NCBI GenBank assembly: GCA_963082975.1
Contig: OY720344.1
Coordinates: 4,389,580 to 4,453,579 of the forward strand
Reading direction: 5' to 3'
Source of the DNA: Labia minor
Lineage: Eukaryota; Arthropoda; Insecta; Dermaptera; Spongiphoridae
DNA: 64,000 nucleotides
In this document: one piece after another, positions 34,401 through 46,500 of the stretch
Layout: every line of letters begins with the position of its first letter
Position numbering within the stretch: the stretch's first letter is position 1
The notes under the pieces: model-generated
The model's input: only the letters and a program-made list of their open reading frames with translations
What the model was told of the DNA's origin: nothing
Databases searched by the model: none
Translations under genes and position numbers: made by a program

Positions 34401-37400
34401 ACATTTACTCTAAGGTCATACTATAAATATATATACAGGTAAGAAGGTGCAGGGTTACCAACTTTAATATACTTTAACATTTTTCTTATCCCGATAATTT
34501 ATATACTTTTTATCCAAGGGCTTCCCTTTCTCAAAACACCGTTTAGCCCTAGACTACTCTACTCTACCTCCCCCTCCTCTCATATCCATTCCAAAATGAA
34601 GTATTTATTTTAATCCAAGTTATAAATTTAAATGAAAAATAACAGCCCTTCCATTTACAATTTTTTTTATTAATATTATTATAATAATTAAAACTAACAT
34701 ATCTTTCATATATCTAAGAACATATATAAGTATATTATTGATTTAACCTTTCTATATTTTAGTATTTGACTATATAATTAATAATATATAATTTTTTCCC
34801 ATTTTTTAGCACTTTATTACAAACATATTATATATTTTAATTTTTTGATTCGTTGATCAAAAATAATATAAATATAAAATATATTTATTTATTACATAAT
34901 AAATAGATTTTGGAAACTAATAAGCATAGATAAATATCCAAATATTTGGACAATTGTTGCTCGTTTCAATTCCTTCTTTGGCTCCACATATTTATGTGAA
35001 TCCGCATTTTCTTATATGAATGCGATCAAAACAAAACAGCGATCGCAAATAACGGATCTACATTTAGAGTCATGCTTAAGAATTGCTTTAAGTTCATAGG
35101 AGCCAAATTTTGAGAAACTTGCTGCTCTTATGCAATGCCAGGTTTCATCCAAATAAAAATTGTATGCTTAAAATTTGTTTTGTTCGTATTTATTTCTTAA
35201 CATTGTATTTTTTAAAATTTTAATAAATATTGTTAGAATTCATAAAATAAAAAATATATCGTCGGCTTAGATTGCAAACCTGCTAACTCATATTCAGCAT
35301 ATTTTGCACAACTTTCTTAAAACGCATAAATTTTTTGCTTGTCATGAGATTTCAATTAAATAGGTGCATAATAGCGGTGTTTCATAGCCAATGTAAGGTG
35401 TTTTTCGCTTTCTAATAGTGTGAAAATGTAATTTTTGACCAAAAGTGGAGGTTTGAAATTTAAATCGGCGATATAATGACTTCTTTAATTATCATCTAAA
35501 ATTTTAAAATTATTTGCCCATATCAATAGTCGACCGCAGACTATATTTTATTGAAAAAGTAGCCCCTAAAAGCTAAAAGTTTGGCCACACCTGGTATAGA
35601 AGAAATAGTATATATTGTATATATAATTATAAAAGATGAATCGGCTCGAACCATTTTGAAAACCAATTTCCTTCAAAAAAACAAAAAATGATGCAGTTGG
35701 TGCAGTTTTATAAGAATATTATTTTTTTTTTGTTTTTTGCTTTTATCGGATAATACAACAAGTAATTTTAAAGTCTGCTCTCATCAGTTGGATATAATAA
35801 ATCATGAATTTCAACATAAAAAGCCAAAATTAATCAACACAAAGAATGTAGTGTTATACGAAGATAATGAGAAACCTCATAAAACTTTAGTGACTCTAGC
35901 TTAAATAAGGTACACTACCACACCCACCATATTATCCAGTTCTGGCGCCTTTATATTATTATTTATATCTGTTATTGGAAAATTTTTAGACAGAAAAACC
36001 TTTAAAAATCACAATGATCACTTTTTTGCCATCAATGACAAGAATTTTATGAGTGTGGAAACATGTAAAACGGCGAAAGGTGTTGGATCAGAAAGGTCAA
36101 TAACGAAATGACTTTCCGAACGATCCAATGTTGTACGAAAGGCATCTCAATTGTTTTATAACTTAAAGCTTAAAGTAAAATTATAATTATTAATTCTTCC
36201 ATTTTTATATGCTTTTATTATATTTTGTACTAAATTATTTTGTTTAGTTTTTTTTTTCTATTTCATTTTTACTTAAATTCTTAATTTTAATAAATAATTG
36301 ATTTTAAATAAAACTTAATAAAAAAGGGAACCTACAAAGGATCTTGTGAACATCAAAAGAAAAAGACGATCAAAAAGAGTAACTAAAATGTGCTGTTGAA
36401 TTTTAAATGAATAGTACGTAGAAGGTATGCAAAATTATCTGCCGTCTTTTCATTTAGGTGTCTCTTGTTATAAATGTATTCAACATTTATTTATCATTTC
36501 ATCATTTATTTTTCATATTTCTTTATTTTTTTAATGATTAGCAACAACATTCAATGAAAAAAAAAAAATTATCTAGTACAAGTTTAAGACTATTTTTAGC
36601 GTTAAAAATGACAATATACCGTGCCAACAAAAAGAGATTGGCAGAAAATTTTATTTTTCTAATTTAGTGAAAGAAATATATCTATGGATGCAAAATTTGG
36701 CGTTTTGTTTAATAAACTTCTCTAACCAAGCTCATCAAGATCACTGGTGATCGTCATCGGGAACAAATATTTTTTTTTTTTACAATTTTATGTTTATATA
36801 ATATTATTATCCTGATGAATACACAAAATTGTATGCCTTCCATCTGCTCCTTTCAAATATTAAATACCGAATTAAATACTTAATCAATATTATTAAATAC
36901 AAATTTAAATTCTCTAATGTCAATACGAAACAACCATATATTAGAGATTCTTTTTTCTTTCTTTTTTTTTTTTTATGTGTAACCACTTTTCTTAAAATAT
37001 AAAATCGAAAGTATAACAATCGATGAAGAAAATCAGAATTCTTACTGACAAAGTTTTTCAAAACATTAATTTATCTTTCATTATTAATATAATTCTAAAC
37101 AAAAGTAAAGAAAATAAATTAGTGAAAAATGAACAAATAAATAAATAAAATAAACAAAATAGAAAGTGAAGAATGAAAGAAAAGAAGATGAAGATTATTT
37201 ATTTATGGAAAAGTAAAAGAATGAATAGAAGAAAAATAAAAAGAATGAAATATATTTGAAAATATCGAGATCTATTAATTATAATATACAAAATAATATA
37301 ATTAAACTTAAATTTATAAGAGAGAGAGAGAGAGAGAATAGACATAAACCATACAAATGGTTGAGAGAGGGAGAGAGCATCTAGGTCAGTGATGATTCTC

Positions 37401-40400
37401 AACCTTTTTTACTATCTCGCCAGGTTTCAGCTAGAATGATGAAATTTGGTACATGGGCATTATTCAAAATTCATAGTTTTCTATCAACTTTTGAGAAATG
37501 TAGCTCAACCGGAAGAGGGTCATTACCTACAACGTTTTGATTTTTTTTCCTCTAAAGTGATCGTGAAAATAAAGATATATGTTTGATAATTTTTCACATG
37601 ATTAATAATTGTATAAAACTGCTATATATAGAATTTCAGCTTGATTGAATTGCTGAAAGTACCAGAATTAATTTTTTAACACTGCAAATCTCACGCGCCA
37701 ACACGTGCCATGGTGCCATCAATAAAAAGCCAAACATGCGCTGGTTTAATATTTATTATTTATAATTTATAATTAATTAAATTTAATTTAAATATAATAT
37801 ATTATGTTATTTAATCCAATTCAAATTGCGAGATAGTCGAGTGGAGACACTCCAGCTAATTTTTATTTACCGCGGTACACTTTCAACAGTTTAAAAATTT
37901 GGCGGCACACAAAGAAAAAAATAAGTGTAAAAGTTTACCATATTGAAAAAAATGTGGTCCCAAAACGGTTTACCTTTTTGTTTTTTTTAGAGCCATATTG
38001 AAAAAATTTATAAAAAAAAGTCGGAAATGTTTAAGAGCCTCTTTACATTTGTAATAATTTGGCGGCACATTTTGATAATCTCGCGGTACAGTGGTTGAGA
38101 ATCACTGATCTAGATATTAATGAGTTCAATTCAGAGATATAAATATAATTATTTCCTTTATTTTAAAGAAAAATTTAATAAATTAATCTAATAATTCTAA
38201 CATCTTAAAGATGATTTTCATTTCAGAAATATTTAAATAAATATATTTAAAGAAAATTTTAAATTTTATAGATGAATTTTAAATGTTAATAATTTTCATT
38301 GAATTTATAAAAAAAAATGTATTAATAAGATTTTAAATGGAATCGATAAAAAATATTTAAGATTAATTCTTTAAAATGATTTGAATGAAAATTTATAAAG
38401 TGCATGGATTTATACGTATAAATATATCAGGAAAATAAATATTATACGAACGAGATTAAAATTTATTTGCATAATTAATTTAAACAAATTCAAATAAATG
38501 TTTTTTTTTAAATTTATATATTCTATATCAATATGAATAAAAAAATATTTTTATATAACTTTTAATGTGTTTTTTTTTCTATTTTTCATGATATCAAACA
38601 GTAGGTTTATTGTACCAGCAAAAAATCCGAATCTTTAAAAAAGGATTCCCTGAAAAATTACATTCATCAAAACATTCTTAATTTAAAATTGAAACAATTT
38701 TCATCCTACCCCCGCGCTCACATTTTTTTTCAAAATATAATAATTTCAATAATGATTTTAAAAAAATATTTTAATAAAAATTAAATTTTTAAATTGCATT
38801 TTTATAATTTTTTACTATAAGAAATATTACTTGCATATTTATTTATTATGATAATATAATATTATTAAAAATTTAATGTCAATTATTTAAACATTTAAAA
38901 ATTATTTTTAAGTTTAAAGAATTTATGATAATTTATTATAATTTATTATAATTAAAAAAAAATATTATTAAGACTACGCCTGGAACTTACAGTTCTTGTA
39001 TCAAATTAACAGAACTGATATGCCGGTTGCATTTACGATTGAGAAAGGCGCATTGCTCGACTCCAGTTGACTGCAGCGCCCTCTTTTGTTTAATATTTTC
39101 CATGACTATATGTATTATGTATATGGTAAGTATAGGGAAAAATCATCTTATTCAATATTTCTATTATCCATTGAATTTATAATTTTTTGAAATAAAAATC
39201 ATTCACGAATGTTTGAATATATTTGTTAATAATATAATTTAGATTAGTTGCAATGATCAGTTTTATTTGGGTTTGCGATAAAATAATGATATTTTGATAA
39301 ATTGAAAATTTCCCAGAGATCAATTCAATGAAATATAATATAAAAAAAATAAATTTCTGTATTTTCGAGGAGTTTTCTTAATCCAACAACCGTTTAAGAA
39401 TGATTTCAGTTCGAGTTAAACAGTTCGTTTTTATATTTTAAAAGTTGTTAGATATTTTGATTTTAAATTATACTTGTATTATGTGAGAAATAATTAATTT
39501 GGATACATGCATTAAGAATGATTTCATCTCGGGTTACCTCTTTCAGTATTTTAATGTAGATAACTACAATACTACAATCTATTTTTATATTTGCTCCTAA
39601 AATAGGCTAATACTTTTTTTTTTGCTATATTTAACAAGGCTTAATATATTGAAATGATTGATACAATTATATCATTTATTATTATAAATTATATATTTTA
39701 TATTAAAATAATATTGATGGGGTGACGTTCTGTGAAGATTTCACACCATTATATTCCCACCTCCCACCATTCCAGCCTAAAAAGAGAAAAAATAAGTAAA
39801 AAGTAAATTAATTGATTTATGATTTCATAATGAACGGATATGAGTCCGATGAACAAGACAAGGTAAAAAAGAATTCTTACCTCAAGATTCAGATAATAAT
39901 GCAAACAAAAATACAAATTAAATTAAATAAAAAGATAGAGCACCTAAATAAAAGTTGATTTATAAACATGTAAAAACGAAAATAATGAATTAAAAATGTG
40001 TTAATCACAACAAATTATCGATTGAACTTGAAACTATCAAGGAACTAATTAAAGAACTAGCTAAAGAGAAAAATATAAAAATTAAAAATAAAATAAAGGA
40101 AAATCCAATAACTCTATTCAACCAAATTCAAACAAGCCTCCAACTTATCTTCTTCATTTGTAACATTAGTAACTACAATTACCACCAAGATAAATATTTT
40201 TAGATTTTTCAATGCATTTAAAAAGCAATTTGGAAATTGTTTATAAAACGGGAAGTTTCAGGGATTTGGATAAAATTTTAACGAGATAAAAATTATTAAA
40301 ATTTGCATATAAATCCATTAACATTCAATTTAACTACCATATTTTAGTATTTGGCTAGCAAAGGACTTCACTAATTTTCTGTTTTTTTTTCAGTTCAATT

Positions 40401-43400
40401 TGAATATATGAAAATTAAAAAATTAATTAATTAAATAATTTTTCTATATCCAAACCGAACCGAAAAAAAACCAGAAAATTATTGAATAAGTGAATAATTA
40501 GTGAATAATCAATAAAACATTACTAAATGGCTGCTCATTCTTAATTTGTTTTTCTGTCAAATTTAATAATAATATTTATCTTTAAAACTAATTAGAAGAG
40601 ATCCGAGAAATATTACAAAAAAAAAGTTTCTTTTGAATTAATAAAGGAATCCACTGGCAAAGTTTGATCGAAATCCCTGTTTTATAAACAATTACCAGCA
40701 ATATTAATTAATTATAATATTAATTTTATTAAATATAATATAATATAATATATATATACATATATATGATGCCAGAATATAATAAATTTATTTTTCAATA
40801 ATATAATTTATTTATTATTTATATCCAATTAGATAGATGAAATGATTGTATATTTAAGACAATATGAAATATGAATTAAATAATAATTATTTATCTATCT
40901 TGTCTTTCACAAATTTTAAAGTCTAATTATTTTAATTATTGAATTTAAAATTTTAATTAATTACTCTTGTTAAATGTTAATTTGATTTTTCATTAAAAAA
41001 AAAGATTATGTAAATTTTCCTTATTTAATTTTTAGTGATTATATTGATAAACATCACCTTATAAATTTCCATATTTAGTTCGTGCTGCTGTCTTTCAATA
41101 CATTTTCAAGTAAAATCATTTTTACAGGCATGCATAAAATATTCATAAAATTTAAATTTAGCTCTTCTAAAGATTAATTATTCTATCAAATTTAACTACA
41201 TAGATTTAATGTATATTTATAATTTATATGAAATGAATTTTGTTTTTATTTTTTGACGTAGTATAAAAGCGAACTGCCTACCAATTTACCGAATTCTATT
41301 ATTATAAACTAAAGAAGTTTAAAAATTACAAGACCCTTATTAATTTTTAAATTAAAATAAACGTTAATTTATTTATTATAAACTAAATTTTTATAAAAGA
41401 AAGAAAACAGTCAATTGGTTAGAAAATTCTTTACTAATAAATATACAGAATTTAAAAAAAAAAAAAATATTATAAATATAATCTAGAAATTATTGTCTAC
41501 TTATATTATTATTATTATTATTAAAAAAAACAAACTCTGACTTTGTACGTCCTACGCAAGGGCAACGACAACGCCTATCAAGCCAGTTATATCAATGAGG
41601 TGTCCTATGATCAGTAGAACGGGTCCTTTCCACCTGTACCTTGATTTTCTTGATCGGAGGCGCTATCAAGTAGCTTTTCCCCAAAGTTGTTCCCGGAGGC
41701 TGGGTTGACTTCGTCCCATAGATCCCAGCTAGGAAAATTCCCTTGCCAGGCCCGGGACCATGTGAATGTGAGGCAGGTTCGCTACCCACACACCCAATGG
41801 CGCCTGTTTTATTATTATTATTATTATTAATATTATTTATAATAGAAGGGGATAATTTACTATATATTTAATTTTCATAGAAAGAGAGAGAGAGAGAGAT
41901 TAGAGAGAAACCCAGATTAGAGGGGAGTCTTCGAAGGAGAGTAACCAAATAATAATGAGTAAGTACAATCAAGTAAGAGAGAGAGAGAGAGCAGATATTA
42001 ATTAATAAATTTCTCAATCATGAATAATTGTCGTATATTATTAAAGTCGATGTATTTGAAGTACTAGAATTATTTTTGTTTTTAAATTAATGTGTAAAAT
42101 AAATGATATTATAAACATTTTAATTAATGCGAACTTATTTTATTATGTTAATACTTATTACTAGTTGCTGCTGAAACGTCTTACTAATATTTAGATAACT
42201 GAATGATTCTCCTCTATCCAAAGCAACTTAACTAATTCTTATCGGTTTATCTTTCAATACAATACAATTAAATTTAATTAAAATTAAAATAAAATTGTAA
42301 TCAAATTACATTACCTAACCTAAATTGAAAGAAATATGTAATATAAATGATTATATAGAAAATTAAAATAAATTTTAAAAACATGAAAATTCTTAAAATA
42401 TAAGAAATAAACTAAATAAGCGATTCTCAACCGCGACAGGGCGTGCGAAAATATCCAAGAAAAAATATTACACACATAGAAAAGCTCTTGATTTGAAATT
42501 TAGTTAAAAATCATTTGGAAACGGGAAGACGAAGAGGGGGAGGAGAGTATTACTGAATCATCAATACGGAAGGATTGAGAATCGTTGAACTCAGGGATTC
42601 TCAACATGGGGGGGGGGGGGGGCGAGCATACCCAAGGGAAAATTCCCGAATTTTTTACAATATAGTTCTAAAAAAGGTAAGATGATTTTATGGGCAAAAT
42701 TTTGAACATTTTCGATTATTTCTCAATTTTTTTCAATACGGTTATAAAAAAAAAATTAGGTCAGATGATTTTGCGATGCTCTGAATCATTTCCGATGGGA
42801 ACGAGGGGGAGGGGGGGCGATGAAAATTATGATTGAAATTGAACATTGGTTTAACTAAATAAATTTCTTGAATAAAAGTAATTAAAAAAAAAAGAAAAAT
42901 ATTATAAATTTAGGAGTAAAATATATGTAAGTAATATGTTTTAAAATTAATTTAATTTATTGAGAAATACTATATTTTAGAGATAATTTTATTGTTTTTT
43001 GTTTGAGATTAATATAATATACGAGGGTGGGGTGAAAAGTTTACGGCCTGACCAAGAAAAACGATATTTTTAAATTTTTCTTTTGCTTTATTAATTAATT
43101 TAATTAATTTAAGTCTCATCAACAGTTATGAATTTACGCAAAAATTCGTTTTGATTACGCCTATACAGCGCCAAATTGTCGGTAGAAATGTTTTTTCGTA
43201 GCAGTTTTTGGTCTAACGTTAGCAAACGCGGCACCCACTTTGCACACAGCTTTCCATATTCAAATGGAATATTTCAGCTGCCATCGTACAGGTCTCAGCT
43301 ATCTTGAATGTTGAAAAATAAAGCAAAAAAAAAAAAAAAATTTAAAAACATCCTTTTCACCCCACCCTCGTATATTTCATTATAATTGGTTCAGGGAATT

Positions 43401-43499
43401 TTTAGTCTATAAAGTTACGATTTGTCCTGGAGGAAAACAAAAAGACATAAAAAATTCTAAAGTCATCATATTTGGATTCTTCACTTCACTTACCATAAG

Positions 43500-43542
<43 letters not shown>

Positions 43543-46500
43543 TAAATTTATAAAAAGTCGATGGATGGTAAAACCAAAAGATAATAAATCTTTTTATTTT
43601 TCTGAGATATTCCCAAGTGGATTGATGAAAAATGATAAAATTTCATTCAGTCGATGCACTTGTATACTTTGAATGTTGCCATCCTATCAATCTATCTTAT
43701 CGATCTTTTTTTATTTATAAATTTTCGATGTCGAGATTTTGATGTTTTTATATGTTTTGAAGGTTCCTGAATCACTTTCACTAAGGTTGAGAAAAATTTC
43801 TGTGTATGTGGGTATGTATGTAGACAAGATTACGCAAAAAAACGGTTTGAGCTAGAATAATGAAATTTGGTATGCGGGCAGGCATTATTCAAAATTCGTA
43901 GTTTTCTATCAACTTTTGAGAAATGTAGCTCATCCGGAAGTGGGTCATTACCTACCACGTTTTGATTTTTTTTTCCTCTAAAGTGACCGTAAAAATAAAG
44001 ATATATGTTTGATAGTTTTTCACATGACTAAAAATTGTATAAAACCGCTATATATAAAATTTCAGCTTTATTGAAAGTACCGGAATTCATTTTTTAACAA
44101 TGCAAATCTCACGCGCCAACACGTGACGTTGTGCCATCAACAAAGAGCCAAACATGCACTGATTTAATAAATCTTATTTATTAATTTTAATTTATAATTA
44201 ATTAAATTCAATTTAAATATATAATATATGTTAATTAATCCAATTCAAATTTGCGAGACACTCCAGCCTATTTCTATACATATAAACTAATATACCTAAA
44301 TTTCTACAAAAAAAATTTCAATCTTGATAATAATAATAATAATAATAATAATAATGTTCATAATAATACAGAAATCATTTAGGATATCTTTTGCTTTTCG
44401 CTTTTGTAATGTAATTTCAATTAAACCCTCTCAAACCGCTTGAAATACTAATCAATGTTTAATGAAGTATGATAGAAGAGCTTTATCTCTTTCACACACA
44501 AGAGTGTCATTTATTACAATGTCGATTTTCAATTCTGGGGTTCGAATATTGCCTATTTTAATAATTTAATCGAATTCGTTGTTAATTAATTTATTTCAAC
44601 TGTTACTTGTTAAAATATGCAAACATAGCTACATACCTATTTGTATATGTAGATCTTTTCAACTATTATAATAGGTAAATAATTTTATTGTAACTGGAAT
44701 CCAGTTTTGTATTTAGAATATAAAATCAATATAAATTTGCATTTTTAATAAAAAACTACATTTACATGATAATTAACAATAATTTTGAATAACAGACATA
44801 AAAGAATCAAATTTTAAATTTTTTTTTAAATAATTCAAAAAATTTATTAGCAAATAAATATATATATTTTTTTTTTGTTATACATTTTCCATACAAGAGA
44901 ATATTGTTAACTAGTAAAATATATTTATATAGATAGATAGATAGATATAAATAAAAAAAAAATAAAAAAATAATTATTAAAGTAATCAGAAGGAGGAGAG
45001 AGAAAAAACAAGCTTTCTAGAAGGAAAATATATTATATATATGAAAACACACACACACACAGTTTATATATAATAAATATATAATATTCGAATTATAGAC
45101 TACGTATATTAAACCTGAAATTTAAATTCTAAATTATTTTTTTTTTAAATAAATAATTAAATATAAATTTTACTAATGAGAAATTTTTAAACTTTAATTA
45201 AAGTTAATTCACATTTATTAGAAAAAAAATTATTTTGTTATTTTTAATTTTGCTTGTATGCATATTAAAGAAATTTTTTTTTTAAATTTAAATAAATTCA
45301 TTCTACTTATACAACTTATACCAAATTAGTCTCTAAAATACTTGGCTCCTTTTCATTCTTATTATTTCAGTTCAATAATTGGTTAATTTATTATTTTAGT
45401 TTGATCCAACATTATCATTTTTATCCTAAAGAAAAATCAAATATTATTCGAATTTTCATCATTTATACTATACCAACTAAAATTTGAATAAGGAATTAAA
45501 TTATAAAAAGAATCCTCGGTTTTTTTGAGTGTATACCGTGATGGAGGGACTGAATGTAATATAACACTTACACGATTGTATCAACTTGTATGTATTTCAA
45601 AGATTTAAAATTCATCAAAATAATTTTCTAGTTAATTTGATTAGAAAACAAGTGAATTAGCTGAATATATTTTAAGTGTAGGTGGAAATTAATTGATAAT
45701 TTTGTTATTATTTTTCAATTTTTTTTTTTTAAATAAATATTATATCTAATGGAAATAGACTGCAAGTCAGATATGAGATAAGTATGTATTGGGTTATGGA
45801 TTAATTTACAATTGTAAATTGTCAAATTAAATTTAAAATTTCACTTCATTATTAAAAAGTATTCATTCATTTTTAATATCTCGCCAGAGATAGTATTGAG
45901 ATCAAGAAAATTTTGAGATTTTGATGTTTTTATACGTTTTGAAGGATCCTGAATCATTTTCACTAAGGTTGAGAAAAATGTCTGTGTGTGTGTGTGTGTA
46001 TGTGTGTATGTATGTAGACAAGATTACGCAAAAACGGTTTGAGCAAGAATTATGAAATTTGGTACATGGGTATTATTCAAAATTCGTAGTTTTCTATCAA
46101 CTTTTGAAAAATGTAGCTCAACCGGAAGAGGGTCATTACCTACAACGTTTTGATTTTTTTTCCTCTAAAGTGACCGTAAAAATAAAGATATAGGTTTGAT
46201 AATTTTTCACATGATTAAAAATAGTATAAAACTGCTATATATAGAATTTCAGCTTGATTGAATTGCTAAAAGTACCAGAATTCATTTTTTAACAATGCAA
46301 ATCTCACGCGCCAGCACGTGACGTGGTGCCATCAACAAAGAACGAAACACGTGCTGGTTTAATATATATTTATTAATTTTAATTTATAATTTATAATCAA
46401 TTATATTTTAATTTAAATATAAGTAATATATGTTAATTAATCCAATTCAAATTTGCGAGATAGTCGAGTGGAGACACTCCAGCTAATTTTTCATAAAAAC

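Larger units (their letters stand above)
29908..34479 (-). mobile_element. Copia (Ty1/copia) LTR retrotransposon, nearly intact
   Basis: Two 149-bp LTRs (29908-30056, 34331-34479) start TGTTGGAG and end TTTAACA and are identical by eye. 5-bp TTTTT lies outside each end, a plausible target duplication in a T-rich site. On the - strand, the primer site GGTTATGGGCCC follows the 5' LTR and matches the internal tRNA-iMet fragment used by Drosophila copia. A purine tract (GAAGGGGGTG) precedes the 3' LTR. The coding region is one gag-pol frame broken once near 32440. Identical LTRs mean a recent insertion. It is nested in the hAT and lies sense to the cyclase gene. Confidence 0.93.
27373..35593 (+). 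mobile_element. hAT transposon, 8.2 kb with nested insertions
   Basis: The left end CAGGGGTGGCCAA at 27373 and the right end TTGGCCACACCTG at 35593 are hAT-type TIRs. The 8-bp target duplication GTATAGAA is exact on both sides (27365-27372 and 35594-35601), proving that the two ends belong together. Inside are HINE-1 (27719-28346), the copia element (29908-34479), two copies of an unidentified structured repeat and an unidentified ORF. Subtracting the first two leaves about 3 kb, a normal hAT size. The transposase C-terminus survives at 34938-35155. Confidence 0.85.

Noticed and set aside
41592..41789. Short ORFs in 41592-41789, 56585-56872 and 61613-61852
   Set aside because: They translate the tRNA-derived SINE and repeat among copies only because the DNA repeats.
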